The translations under genes and the position numbers were made by a program. Below are positions 45,736 to 54,749 of a DNA stretch of 64,000 nt, in pieces. Source of the DNA: Aeromonas schubertii (GTDB taxonomy: Bacteria; Pseudomonadota; Gammaproteobacteria; Enterobacterales; Aeromonadaceae); assembly GCF_000820105.1 (NCBI RefSeq), contig NZ_CDDB01000080.1, positions 29,127 to 93,126 of the forward strand, read 5' to 3'. The notes under the pieces are model-generated. The model searched no databases. It was not told the origin of the DNA and saw only the letters and a program-made list of their open reading frames with translations. Within the stretch, counting starts at the first letter, position 1; each line of letters starts with the position of its first letter.

Positions 45736-46013
45736 TCATTGATAGCCCTTTGCGCTCCTTGTGTTGCAGTCTGGTTACTCCTGTTAATTTGGGATAACAA
45801 TCTGGTTTTTGTCTATTCATTGGTTGTTCACGCTTATTTATAGTGGAAATCCCATCAGCTTGATGGGATAGTGCCTCTGCTCAGGCGGGCGTACTAACAC
45901 AATAATATGGCGCCAACGGTGCGTGAGGTGGGCGGGATCGCCCCCTGCGTCAACTTGCCGCGAAATGCCTGGGCCGCAGCAATGGACGCCGCCCGTTAGT
46001 GCTCAGGGATTCG
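45736..46013 (+). ncRNA. Structured 5' leader of sstT, riboswitch-like
   Basis: A junction-like fold can be drawn by hand. P1 pairs GTACTAAC (45891-45898) with GTTAGTGC (45995-46002), 8 bp. Inside it are GGCG/CGCC (45909-45912 with 45987-45990), a hairpin AGG-T-GGGCG / CGCCC-CCT with loop GGAT (45926-45946), and a stem TTGC-C-GCG / CGC-A-GCAA with a 12-base loop (45955-45982). The P1 3' strand ends two bases before the AGGG ribosome site of sstT. A 7-bp hairpin CCCATCA/TGATGGG (45851-45867) lies upstream. I do not recognise the fold as a named family. Confidence 0.55.
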
Positions 46014-47273
46014 ATGACGATGACAAAAGAACAACACCCCTTGCTGAGGCTTATCAACAGCACCAGCCTCATCAGCCAGATCCTGGTCGGTCTGGTCCTT
46101 GGCGTCCTGCTCGCCACCTTTGCTCCCGAATTGGCCAAATCGGTCGGTCTGCTGGGTTCCCTCTTCGTGGGCGGGCTCAAGGCGGTGGCTCCCGTACTGG
46201 TCTTCGTGTTGGTCATGGCGGCCATCATTGGCCATAAGCAGGGTCAAAAGACCAATATGAAGCCAATCCTCTTCCTCTATGTGCTGGGCACCTTTGCCGC
46301 AGCCCTGGTGGCCGTGATTGCAAGCTTCCTCTTTCCCTCCAACCTTCATCTGGTGGCCAACAGTGCCGAGCTCTCGCCCCCCGGCGGGATCACCGAGGTG
46401 CTACAAACCCTGCTCTTCAACGTGGTGACCAACCCGGTGAAAGCGCTGCTCGATGCCAACTATATCGGGATCCTGGCCTGGGCCATTGGTCTCGGGGTCG
46501 CCCTGCGTCATGCCAGTGAGAGCACCAAGGCCGTGATCGTTGATCTCTCCCACGCCATCACCTGGATAGTGAAGGCGGTGATCCGCTGTGCTCCGCTGGG
46601 GATCCTGGGTCTGGTCTCCTCGACCCTGGCCGAGACCGGTTTCGACGCCCTGTTTGGCTATGCCCAACTGCTGGCGGTGCTGCTGGGCAGCATGCTCTTT
46701 ATCGCCTTCGTGGTGAACCCGCTCATCGTCTTCTGGAAGATTCGCCGCAACCCCTATCCGCTGGTGCTCACCTGCCTGCGCGAGAGTGGTCTGACGGCCT
46801 TCTTCACCCGCAGCTCTGCGGCCAACATCCCGGTTAACATGGCCCTGTGCGAGAAGCTGCGCCTGCCGGAGGATACTTATGCGGTCTCCATTCCCCTCGG
46901 CGCGACCATCAATATGGCCGGCGCGGCCATCACCATCACAGTGCTGAGTCTGGCGGCTGTGCATACCCTGGGGATTGAGGTCGATATCGCCACCGCCCTG
47001 CTGCTCTCCGTGGTGGCCACCGTTAGCGCCTGTGGTGCCTCCGGGGTGGCCGGTGGCTCCCTGCTGCTGATCCCGCTGGCGTGTAGCCTGTTTGGCATTG
47101 GCAATGACATCGCCATGCAGGTGGTGGCCGTGGGCTTCATCATCGGGGTACTGCAAGATTCTGCCGAGACGGCCCTCAACAGCTCTACCGACGTGCTGTT
47201 CACCGCATCGGCCTGCATGGCCGAGGACAAGTCACTGCTCGAGAAGTCTGCCGAGGCGGTGAGTGAAGCCTGA
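46014..47273 (+). CDS. sstT: Serine/threonine Na+ symporter SstT
   Basis: 419 residues with the DAACS transporter topology of about eight membrane segments and two hairpin loops. The SstT-specific [18 protein letters not shown] and [28 protein letters not shown], plus [31 protein letters not shown], follow the E. coli protein closely. It imports L-serine and L-threonine with sodium. AGGG lies five bases before ATG 46014; ATG 46020 and GTG 45999 are alternatives. Its leader is structured, which suggests RNA-level regulation. Confidence 0.94.
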   Translation: MTMTKEQHPLLRLINSTSLISQILVGLVLGVLLATFAPELAKSVGLLGSLFVGGLKAVAPVLVFVLVMAAIIGHKQGQKTNMKPILFLYVLGTFAAALVAVIASFLFPSNLHLVANSAELSPPGGITEVLQTLLFNVVTNPVKALLDANYIGILAWAIGLGVALRHASESTKAVIVDLSHAITWIVKAVIRCAPLGILGLVSSTLAETGFDALFGYAQLLAVLLGSMLFIAFVVNPLIVFWKIRRNPYPLVLTCLRESGLTAFFTRSSAANIPVNMALCEKLRLPEDTYAVSIPLGATINMAGAAITITVLSLAAVHTLGIEVDIATALLLSVVATVSACGASGVAGGSLLLIPLACSLFGIGNDIAMQVVAVGFIIGVLQDSAETALNSSTDVLFTASACMAEDKSLLEKSAEAVSEA

Positions 47274-47400
47274 GAGGCCCATGGGAAGGGGAGATAACGA
47301 TACGGACGAATCTCTTTAAATTGTTCGTAAAATCAATAGCGTGATTATTCGAAACCTGCCATTTTATTTAGCATTTAAATGTGCGATAAAGCACCGCCAC

Positions 47401-47428
47401 GGGGCGTTGAACAGGAGTTCAACGCCCC
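47401..47428. other. Perfect hairpin between sstT and the DAACS gene
   Basis: GGGGCGTTGAAC / GTTCAACGCCCC, a 12-bp perfect stem with loop AGGA, 128 bases after the sstT stop and 52 bases before the next start. There is no U-run (TGTTAGT follows), so it may be a transcript-stabilising or protein-binding structure rather than a terminator. Confidence 0.6.
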
Positions 47429-47479
47429 TGTTAGTAAAAAAATCCAAAACTGTTAATAGCACGTAATAAGGAAAATCCT

Positions 47480-48724
47480 GTGTTATCAAAAGGACTCGTT
47501 AGGAACATTGGCTTCCAGGTAATGGTCGCCATGGTGCTGGGTGCCGCCGTGGGCGCGGCAATGGGGGAGCAGGCCAGCCTCTTTGCCCCCCTGGGTAATC
47601 TCTTTATTCAGCTCATCAAGATGCTGGTGATCCCCCTTGTGGCGGTGGCCATCATCTCGGGGGCGGCGAACCTGGGCGCCAGCCCTGCTGCAGGCAAGAT
47701 CGGGGTCACGACCCTGGCCTTCTTCATGCTGACCTCGGCCCTGGCCGTGCTGCTGGCCCTGGTGATGGGGCAGGTGTTCGAGCCGGGCGTGGGAGTCGAT
47801 CTCTCCAGCGTCGAGGGGATGTTCTCGGCAGAGTATGCCGACAAGGGTGTACTGCCCGATGCGATCAGCACCCTGCTGGGCATGGTGCCGACCAACGTCT
47901 TTCAGTCTCTGACCCAGGCCAATATCCTGCAGATCCTGGTTTTCTGTCTGTTCCTCGGTATTGCCATCGCCAAACAGCCGCGCGAGAAATCCAAGCCGCT
48001 TATCGATGGCATGAACACCCTGGTTGATGCTTTCGTCTGGATGATCAACAAGGTGATGCTGATTGCCCCCCTCGGGGTCTTCGGTTTGATGGCCGATGCC
48101 ATTGGTACCTACGGCTTCGACGTGCTGACCATCGTCATGAAGCTGTTTGTGGTCTATGTGGCGGCCATCCTCATCTATGGATTCGTGATCTATCCGGGTC
48201 TGGTGGCCCTCTTCTCCGATACCCCGGTCATGCGCTACATGAGTGCCATGAAGAAGGCCCAGGTGGTCGCCTTCTCCACCGCCTCTTCCATGGCAACCCT
48301 GCCGGTGACCATGGAGGTGGTCGAGAAGGAGCTCAAGGTGACCAATGCCACCGCCTCTTTCGTGCTGCCCCTCGGTGCCACCATCAACATGAGCGGCAAC
48401 GCCATTTACTACGGTCTGGTCGCCATCTTCTTTGCCCAGGTGTTCCAGATCGATCTGAGCATGGGCGCCTGGGCGGCCATCATCATCACCTCAACCCTGG
48501 GGGCGATCGGCCAGGCCGGTGTGCCGGGGCCGACCTTCCTGGTGGTGGCGGTGCTGCTGGCGGCGGGGATCCCCATCGAGGGCCTGCCCCTGCTGTTCGC
48601 CCTCGACCGCATCTTCGACATGGTGCGTACCGCGTTGAACATCACGGGTGATGCGGCCTGCGCCGTGATCGTCGACAAGTACAGTCCCGAGTTTGATCCC
48701 AACCGCTGGAACAAGGCGGCATAA
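47480..48724 (+). CDS. Dicarboxylate/amino acid:cation symporter (DAACS, GltP-like)
   Basis: 414 residues with the glutamate transporter fold: membrane segments, the serine-rich hairpin FSTASSMATLPVTMEVVEKE, the LGATINMSGNAIYYG segment and the PGPTFLVVA..LFALDRIFDMVRTALNITGD substrate-binding part. Likely imports glutamate, aspartate or another dicarboxylate with cations. The substrate cannot be fixed from sequence. The start is GTG at 47480 with AAGGAAAA upstream. It follows sstT, another DAACS member, on the same strand. Confidence 0.9.
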   Translation: MLSKGLVRNIGFQVMVAMVLGAAVGAAMGEQASLFAPLGNLFIQLIKMLVIPLVAVAIISGAANLGASPAAGKIGVTTLAFFMLTSALAVLLALVMGQVFEPGVGVDLSSVEGMFSAEYADKGVLPDAISTLLGMVPTNVFQSLTQANILQILVFCLFLGIAIAKQPREKSKPLIDGMNTLVDAFVWMINKVMLIAPLGVFGLMADAIGTYGFDVLTIVMKLFVVYVAAILIYGFVIYPGLVALFSDTPVMRYMSAMKKAQVVAFSTASSMATLPVTMEVVEKELKVTNATASFVLPLGATINMSGNAIYYGLVAIFFAQVFQIDLSMGAWAAIIITSTLGAIGQAGVPGPTFLVVAVLLAAGIPIEGLPLLFALDRIFDMVRTALNITGDAACAVIVDKYSPEFDPNRWNKAA

Positions 48725-48727
48725 CAG

Positions 48728-48756
48728 AGAAGGGGCCCGATGGGCCCCTTCTTCTA
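48728..48756. terminator. Terminator between the DAACS gene and the MerR-type gene
   Basis: AGAAGGGGCCC/GGGCCCCTTCT with loop GAT, followed by TCTAT on the plus strand; it lies at the convergent 3' ends of the two genes. Confidence 0.7.
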
Positions 48757-49158
48757 TGTTGGTGTCTGCTCGTCACCCAGAGCCGTCAGCGCGCTCTGGC
48801 AGCGCGACTCGGCCGCCTCCAGATCCTGCAGCACCTGCCGGATATCTTCCATCTGCTGACGCAAGCCGGCCCTGTGGCTCTCTATCATGGTGAGCATGGT
48901 GGTGAGCTGGGTGCGGCTGCTCTTGTCGGTTTCGTAGAGATCGAGCAGGGCTCGGATCTCGGCCAGGCTAAAGCCAAGGCGTTTGCCACGCAGGGTCAGC
49001 TTGAGGCGGACCCTGTCCTGACGGCTGTAGATGCGGCTTTGCCCGCGCCGAGTGGGCTGCAGTAACCCCTGATCCTCGTAGAAGCGGATGCTGCGGGTCG
49101 TGATATCAAACTCCCGCGCCAACTCGCTGATGGTGTAGCTCTCTTCCCTGTTTCCCAT
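48754..49158 (-). CDS. liuR: MerR family regulator, LiuR-like
   Basis: 134 residues. The winged helix-turn-helix is YTISELAREFDITTRSIRFYEDQGLLQPTRRGQSRIYS, followed by a long dimerisation helix (LLDLYETDKSSRTQLTTML..IRQVLQDLEAAE). No metal-binding cysteines, so it is not a metal sensor. It resembles LiuR, which controls leucine/isovalerate breakdown genes; the divergent thiolase gene at 49280 fits that role. The 121-base gap between them would hold the operator; I could not pick out a clear palindrome. Confidence 0.75.
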   Translation of the reverse strand: MGNREESYTISELAREFDITTRSIRFYEDQGLLQPTRRGQSRIYSRQDRVRLKLTLRGKRLGFSLAEIRALLDLYETDKSSRTQLTTMLTMIESHRAGLRQQMEDIRQVLQDLEAAESRCQSALTALGDEQTPT

Positions 49159-49279
49159 GGTGCCACTGGTGTGTCAATTTTGCATGGCACCTTACCGAAA
49201 CTGACCTGCCGGTGCAACCGCTTGTCCGGCAAGGGAATAATGGTAATGTTGTGAAAATGTAACCAGGAGGAATTCAGAC

Positions 49280-50446
49280 ATGGAAGTGGTGATCGTTGCC
49301 GCCCGTCGGACACCGATGGGCAGTTTTATGGGGGCATTGTCGCCGCTCGCGGCGCCTGTGCTGGGCGCAAGGGTGGTACAGGCGCTGCTCACCCAGTGCG
49401 GGCTGGCGGGGGATGAGGTGGAAGAGCTCTATGCCGGGAACGTGCTCTCGGCGGGGTTGGGGCAGGCGCCTGCCCGTCAGATGGCCCTGTTGGGCGGATT
49501 GGCGGAGCGGGTCCCTTGTACCACGATCAACAAGGTGTGTGGCTCGGGGATGAAGAGCGTCATGGTGGCGGCCGATCAGATCCGCCTCGGGCAGAGCAAG
49601 GTGGTGCTGGCCGGTGGCATGGAGAGCATGAGCCGTGCTCCCTATCTCATCGACAAGGCGCGATCTGGCCTGCGCATGGGCCATCAGACGTTGCTCGATC
49701 ATCTCTTCCTGGACGGTTTGCAGGATGCCTATGAGGGTCACCTGATGGGGCACTATGCCCAGAAAGTGGCCGATGAGCAGGGCATCGGGCGCGCCGAGAT
49801 GGATGAGTATGCCATTGCCTCTCTGTCACGGGCTCGCCGGGCCATCGAAGAGGGCGCGTTTTTTTCCGAGTGGGTGAGTGTCGTCGATAACAAAGGGATG
49901 AGCCTGCTCGAGGTGGATGAGCAGCCGGGTAAAGCCAGGCCCGAGAAGATCCCTCATCTCAAACCGGCGTTTGGAGAGGGAGGATCGATCACGGCGGCCA
50001 ACGCCAGCTCAATCTCGGATGGCGCCGCAGGGCTACTGCTCATGAGCCGGGATGAGGCGCAGCGCCGCGGGTTGCCAATCCTGGCGAAGATCTGTGGCTA
50101 CAGCACTCATGCGGCCGCACCTGCCGGCTTTACGACGGCCCCCGTTGGTGCCATGGTCAGGCTGCTCGAGCAGCTGGGGTGGCACAGCCGCGAGGTGGAT
50201 CTGTTCGAAATCAATGAAGCCTTCGCCATGGTGCCTATGCTGGCCATGAAAGCCATGGATCTCTCCCATGACAGGGTCAACATACATGGCGGTGCATGCG
50301 CCCTCGGTCATCCTCTGGGGGCGAGCGGAGCGAGGATCCTGGTGACCCTGATCCACGCCATGCACCGTCTTGGGGCGCGTCGTGGCATGGCATCTCTCTG
50401 CATTGGTGGCGGGGAGGCCACGGCGTTGGCATTGGCGCTTCCTTAG
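49280..50446 (+). CDS. Acetyl-CoA C-acetyltransferase (thiolase)
   Basis: 388 residues. Catalytic set: nucleophile Cys near residue 87 (INKVCGSGMKSVMVAAD), His in GGACALGHPLGASGAR and the second Cys in SLCIGGGEATALAL. Biosynthetic/degradative thiolases join or cleave acetyl-CoA units, here probably the last step of acetoacetyl-CoA breakdown from leucine. It has a good CAGGAGG site before ATG 49280 and is divergent from the LiuR-type gene. Its stop overlaps the facing gene by four bases. Confidence 0.9.
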   Translation: MEVVIVAARRTPMGSFMGALSPLAAPVLGARVVQALLTQCGLAGDEVEELYAGNVLSAGLGQAPARQMALLGGLAERVPCTTINKVCGSGMKSVMVAADQIRLGQSKVVLAGGMESMSRAPYLIDKARSGLRMGHQTLLDHLFLDGLQDAYEGHLMGHYAQKVADEQGIGRAEMDEYAIASLSRARRAIEEGAFFSEWVSVVDNKGMSLLEVDEQPGKARPEKIPHLKPAFGEGGSITAANASSISDGAAGLLLMSRDEAQRRGLPILAKICGYSTHAAAPAGFTTAPVGAMVRLLEQLGWHSREVDLFEINEAFAMVPMLAMKAMDLSHDRVNIHGGACALGHPLGASGARILVTLIHAMHRLGARRGMASLCIGGGEATALALALP

Positions 50447-51651
50447 GTGGGAGCCATCAACTGACTGGTCCAGATGGTTGCGGTGAGATAGTGCTGGGAG
50501 AGAACCTCGTCGCTCATCTGTAGCGTGGTGGCATAGCGTGTCTGGGCGGGCCAGTTGGCCTGCTCACAGGCATCGGCGGCCAGCAGATAGGTCCCCAGAT
50601 GACCGCTTCGCTCGAGCAGGGCCTGTTTGATCACGCTTGCCAGGGGGATCGACTCCAGCAGGCTGGTCATGGGTTGCTCCATCAACACATCGAGCAGGGA
50701 GAATAGCCCCGTCATAAAGGCTTCCGAGGCGCCGGAGCGACCCTGATGCTCGGCCAACAACTCACAAAACCGAGCCCGGATCAGAGACATCTGGTAGAGC
50801 TCGTCACTCTTGCCGATCCCCGCATTGCCGGCCGCGACCAAGGCCACGAAACGGCGCAGCTCCTCATCACCCAGGTAGATAGCCGCCTGACGAAAGGAGG
50901 AGATAGGGTTGGCGCCTCCCTTGAGATGATTGACATAACGCAGCAGTTTCAGAGAGAGGGAGAGATCCTGACCGAGCAGCTGTTCCACCCGCCTGAGATC
51001 GATCTCGGGTTGGTTGACCGCCTGCAGTAACTGCATCACCACCAGTTGGGAAGGTTTAAGGCTGGCCCGCTTGACCAGCTCGGGACGACTGAAGAAGTAG
51101 CCCTGAAAGAGTGAAATGCCGGCACCCTTGGCTCGCTCGAACTCCTCCAGGGTCTCGACCTTCTCGGCCAGATAGATGAGGTCAAGATGGCGATGCTGGT
51201 AGATAAAGCGGCGGATCTGCAGCATGGGGGTGGTGCGCAGATCAAACTTGATGAGCTCAATATAGGGAAGGAAGGGCTCCCAGGCCGGTGCCAGGGTAAA
51301 GTCGTCGAGGGCGAGTCGGTAGCCCGCCGCGTGGAGGTTTTTTACCTTTTCCAGCAGGGCCGCATCGGGCGTGGCATCTTCCAGGATCTCGATGATCACC
51401 TTCTCCCGCGGCAGGCATTCGGCCAGCCCGGAGAGCAGCAGCTCATGGGTAAAGTTGATCAGTGCCACCTTACCGGCCAGCAGTTGATCGATGTTCTGGT
51501 GTAGAAACTGCTCGACGACCAGTTGGGTTGTGGCCGTGCTCGATGAGATATCGGGAAAGACATTGCTGAGGCTGTCTCGAAACAGCAGCTCGTAAGCATG
51601 AGTCTGCTGCTGCGCATCGAGGATTGGCTGTCTGGCGACATAGGAGTACAT
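50443..51651 (-). CDS. EAL-HDOD signalling protein, degenerate EAL domain
   Basis: 402 residues: an N-terminal EAL-like domain (residues 1-200) fused to a HDOD domain (about 205-390, with the LSLSLKLLRYVN helix and the ELRRFVALVAAG region). The signature EAL is replaced by YELLF; VIIEIL, LALDDFTL and AEKVET remain as remnants of the catalytic ligands. The protein probably no longer hydrolyses cyclic di-GMP and may only bind it or a partner. Members of this YuxH-like group act in motility and surface attachment control. It overlaps the thiolase stop by four bases on the opposite strand. Confidence 0.85.
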   Translation of the reverse strand: MYSYVARQPILDAQQQTHAYELLFRDSLSNVFPDISSSTATTQLVVEQFLHQNIDQLLAGKVALINFTHELLLSGLAECLPREKVIIEILEDATPDAALLEKVKNLHAAGYRLALDDFTLAPAWEPFLPYIELIKFDLRTTPMLQIRRFIYQHRHLDLIYLAEKVETLEEFERAKGAGISLFQGYFFSRPELVKRASLKPSQLVVMQLLQAVNQPEIDLRRVEQLLGQDLSLSLKLLRYVNHLKGGANPISSFRQAAIYLGDEELRRFVALVAAGNAGIGKSDELYQMSLIRARFCELLAEHQGRSGASEAFMTGLFSLLDVLMEQPMTSLLESIPLASVIKQALLERSGHLGTYLLAADACEQANWPAQTRYATTLQMSDEVLSQHYLTATIWTSQLMAPT

Positions 51652-51737
51652 GGGGCCTCCGCAATAAGAATCACCCAGAGTGTATGGCGTAGCGGGGAAG
51701 TGTACCAGCGCCCGAACGGGCGCCGGTAGCAGAAAGG

Positions 51738-53021
51738 TTAGAATTGATAGTTGATTTGCACTCCGGCCAGCCAGGCATCGCCCTCGGAGTAGCCGTTGAA
51801 GTCGGAGCGATAGGTCATGGGTTGACCATTGATGACGACCGGTTGGCTCAGGCTCTCATGTACACTGACCCGTTTGCCATCGATGAAGGTCAGGCCCAGA
51901 TCCACCGAGAGGGCGTCACTGTGGCGATAGCCCAGGCCGGCGCTGTACCAGATGCGATCCGCATCGGGGATGGAGATGGTGCGACGATCGGCCGGCACCG
52001 GGCTCTGATCGTAGGCCAGCCCGGAGCGCAGCTGCCACTTGGGGGTCAGCTGATAGGTCATCCCCAGAGCATAACGCCAGCTGTCTTCCCAGTGCTCCTC
52101 CTTGATGGGGAGGGTTCCCAGATGATCGAGCTCTGCGGTCAGAGACTTGAACTTGCTCCAGTCAGTCCAGTTGAGGCTGGCATGCAGAGCCAGGCGCTCG
52201 CTCAGCGCTTGATAGAGGGCCAACTCGGCAGTGGCGGGCAGGGGGAGGATCAGACTGCCCTGATCGCTGATGGTCGAGAACTTGCCCGGGGCAACCGGTT
52301 TGCTGACGGTCGCGTCACCTTTGAGCTTCAGATTGACGCCATTGCGATAGGAGAGACCGATACGGGTTTGCTCACTCGGGGTCAGCAGGATGCCGGCATT
52401 CCACCCCAGTGCGTTGCCATCTCCCTCTACGTGTTTGGCGATCACACTCTGGCCGTTGGTCAGCGTAGTGGGATAGGTGCCACCCACTTCTCCCTCACCC
52501 TTGATAAGGGAGAGCCCGGCGCCAAAGGAGAGCATGTCGGTAATGCGATAGGCCAGTGCCATTCCCAGATCGACCGTCTTGATCTCGGAGACATTGCCAA
52601 AGTGGCCGGCATCATAGCCCTGTGGCATCTCAATTCCCAGGCCGTAGTGGGAGGTGGCAGAGAGGCCCAGGCTCAGGCGATCGTTGAGTGGGGTGACGAA
52701 GTAGAGGTTGGGGATCCAGGCCGCGTCGGCGATGTCGTGGGCATTGGCCCCCTTGGTTCCCGTGATGTCCTTTACCTGGCCATCGATGTTTACATCCGGC
52801 TTCAAGTAGATGAGGCCACCCGACAGAGCAGGGGCGTCGAAGCGGGTGATGGCGCCGGGGTTACGACCCAGGACGCTGGCATTGTCGGCAATGGCGGCCT
52901 CACCGGCGAAGGCGCGGCCCAGACCGGTGGCTGACTGTTCGGCCAACTGATAGCCGGCGGCGTGGGCCTGGCTTGCTGCCAGCGCAAAGGCAATCACAGA
53001 AGGTTTGAAATAAGTACGCAT
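51738..53021 (-). CDS. fadL: FadL-type long-chain fatty acid outer-membrane porin, copy 1
   Basis: 427 residues. Signal peptide MRTYFKPSVIAFALAASQAHA, then the FadL hatch start AGYQLAEQSATGLGRAFAGEAA, IADNASVLGRNPGA and the C-terminal beta-barrel strand ending in NYQF, a proper outer-membrane terminal Phe. Transports exogenous long-chain fatty acids through the outer membrane. A FadR-like site (53069-53085) lies 48 bases upstream. It is paralogous to the gene at 53261. Confidence 0.92.
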   Translation of the reverse strand: MRTYFKPSVIAFALAASQAHAAGYQLAEQSATGLGRAFAGEAAIADNASVLGRNPGAITRFDAPALSGGLIYLKPDVNIDGQVKDITGTKGANAHDIADAAWIPNLYFVTPLNDRLSLGLSATSHYGLGIEMPQGYDAGHFGNVSEIKTVDLGMALAYRITDMLSFGAGLSLIKGEGEVGGTYPTTLTNGQSVIAKHVEGDGNALGWNAGILLTPSEQTRIGLSYRNGVNLKLKGDATVSKPVAPGKFSTISDQGSLILPLPATAELALYQALSERLALHASLNWTDWSKFKSLTAELDHLGTLPIKEEHWEDSWRYALGMTYQLTPKWQLRSGLAYDQSPVPADRRTISIPDADRIWYSAGLGYRHSDALSVDLGLTFIDGKRVSVHESLSQPVVINGQPMTYRSDFNGYSEGDAWLAGVQINYQF

Positions 53022-53068
53022 AGCTCTCCCTGACGTTTCTATTGTGGTTTTTATGGCGGCAGAATTTT

Positions 53069-53085
53069 ATCTGGTCTGAGGAGTA
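53069..53085 (-). promoter_or_regulatory. FadR-like operator upstream of fadL copy 1
   Basis: ATCTGGTCTGAGGAGTA matches the FadR consensus ANCTGGTCNGACNNGTT at 13 of the 15 informative positions. It is 48-64 bases before the start codon. Confidence 0.6.
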
Positions 53086-53217
53086 TCGCAACCGGAATGG
53101 GGTCGGAGGGGGTAAAACAGTAGCTACTGCTGTACATCTGTTACTTAATAGTTTGATTAAAAAGGAAAAGCGAACAGGTGTGCGCTACAGGCGTACGCCG
53201 AAATAGAGATCGTGAGC

Positions 53218-53245
53218 ATAAAAAAAGCGCCCCGAAGGACGCCTT
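53218..53245 (-). terminator. Rho-independent terminator of fadL copy 2
   Basis: On the minus strand GCGTCC, tetraloop TTCG, GGGCGC, then a TTTTTTT run; 16 bases after the stop of the gene at 53261. Confidence 0.85.
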
Positions 53246-53260
53246 TGTGAAACAGTGAAA

Positions 53261-54601
53261 TCAGAATTTCATGTTGAACTGGGCTGAAGCCAGGAAGGCG
53301 TTCCCGTGGGAGGTACCCTTCCAGCGTGGATTGTTCACTGTGCCATCATGGTTGACCAGACCTTCGTTGACTTCCACTTCCTTGCCATCCAGGTAGGCCA
53401 TGCCGAAGTCGACGCTCATATCCTTGTCGATATGGTAGGTGGCACCGGCGCTGTACCAGATACGATCGGAATCGGGGATACTCAGGCTGCGGTACTCGGG
53501 CTCGATCGGGCTGTTGTCATAGGCAAAGCCGATGCGGGCCTCCCAGCTCGGGTTGATGTACCAGGTGCCGCCGATGGCGTAGCGCATGGAGTCTTTAAAC
53601 TTCTCAGGCTTGTAGAGACAGACGCCGGCACCATCGGCACTGACACAGCTGTCGCTGGTGGCCTTGAGCTCCTGGAAGGCGCTCCAGTCGGTCCAGTTGA
53701 CGGAGTAGTGCACCGCAAACTGGGGGTTGAGGCGATGATAGCCAGCCAGCTCGGCCTGAGCCGGCAGCTCCATATTCAGCTCACCATCCACGGTTTGGCC
53801 GGGTTTGCCCGCACCAATGGTGGAGAGCCCCTTGTAGTCACCCTTAAACTTGATATTGACCTGAGAGCGGTAGGTCAGGGCCAGGCGGTTGTCCTGATTG
53901 AACTCGTAGAGGGCGCCCACGTTCCAGCCAAAGCCCCAGTCATCACCCTTCATATGGCTGATATTGGTGTCGCGGCTCATTTGTTGGGGTTTAGTGGAAC
54001 TCAATACCCCAGCATAACGATTAAGTTCGGCTTCGGCGTAGACAAAGTTAATACCGGCGCCGAGGCTAAAGCCCGGAGCGACGCGATAGGCCAGGTTGGG
54101 GTTGATATTGAAGGTCAGCAGCTCGGTATTACCGGCACCTGAGCCTGCAGCAAAGGTCTCTGGATATTCGGTGGAGAGGCCGTAGTTGGAGAACATGGCG
54201 ATGCCCCAGGCCAGATCCTCTTTCAGGGGCTGGATAAAGTAGGCGGCCGGTACAAAGGCACTCGGTGCGATGCCACTTTCACTTGCATTTCTATCGAAGA
54301 AGTTGGGTACTTTACCGCCGTTGGGCAGAGTTAGGTCGCCATCTGTTTGGCCATTAACATCCACATCCGGGTGGATATAGGTGCCGGAAACCGAGACCGC
54401 CATCTTGTCGAACATGGTCATGGCGGCCGGGTTGCGAGCCAGCACGGAGGCGTTATCGGCGACCGCGGCTTCACCGGCATAGGCACGGCCAAGGCCAGAG
54501 GCAGAGTGTTCGTTGAGCTGGAAGGCGGCGGAATAAGCCTGGGTGCTGGCGAGGGCCACGGCGGCAGCCAGCAGGCTCTTCTTGAAGGAAGCAGTAGTCA
54601 T
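53261..54601 (-). CDS. fadL: FadL-type fatty acid outer-membrane porin, copy 2
   Basis: 446 residues. Signal peptide MTTASFKKSLLAAAVALASTQAYS, then AFQLNEHSASGLGRAYAGEAAVADNASVLARNPAAM, and the ending FNMKF. It is clearly paralogous to copy 1 (the hatch region is nearly colinear) and lies 240 bases upstream of it in the same direction. The ATG at 54601 starts a proper signal peptide; an in-frame extension to 54652 is not signal-like. A FadR-like site lies at 54733-54749. An internal cysteine pair (CVSADGAGVC) in a loop is unlike copy 1. Confidence 0.92.
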   Translation of the reverse strand: MTTASFKKSLLAAAVALASTQAYSAAFQLNEHSASGLGRAYAGEAAVADNASVLARNPAAMTMFDKMAVSVSGTYIHPDVDVNGQTDGDLTLPNGGKVPNFFDRNASESGIAPSAFVPAAYFIQPLKEDLAWGIAMFSNYGLSTEYPETFAAGSGAGNTELLTFNINPNLAYRVAPGFSLGAGINFVYAEAELNRYAGVLSSTKPQQMSRDTNISHMKGDDWGFGWNVGALYEFNQDNRLALTYRSQVNIKFKGDYKGLSTIGAGKPGQTVDGELNMELPAQAELAGYHRLNPQFAVHYSVNWTDWSAFQELKATSDSCVSADGAGVCLYKPEKFKDSMRYAIGGTWYINPSWEARIGFAYDNSPIEPEYRSLSIPDSDRIWYSAGATYHIDKDMSVDFGMAYLDGKEVEVNEGLVNHDGTVNNPRWKGTSHGNAFLASAQFNMKF

Positions 54602-54732
54602 GATCGTCTCTCTTGGTGTTGATCTTTTCGGGTCAATCCTGACCCGTGCCACTCAGATGGCGGCAAGATCTTTGTTTTTTAGCTTCATATCCCATTGAAT
54701 ACCGGCGTGATTCTAATGATCTGGTAGGAGGT

Positions 54733-54749
54733 AAGAAATCAGACCAGTA
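54733..54749 (-). promoter_or_regulatory. FadR-like operator upstream of fadL copy 2
   Basis: On the minus strand TACTGGTCTGATTTCTT resembles the FadR consensus (CTGGTCTGA core plus TT at the end), 132 bases before the start. A further half-site ATCTGGTA lies nearby on the other strand. Confidence 0.45.
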
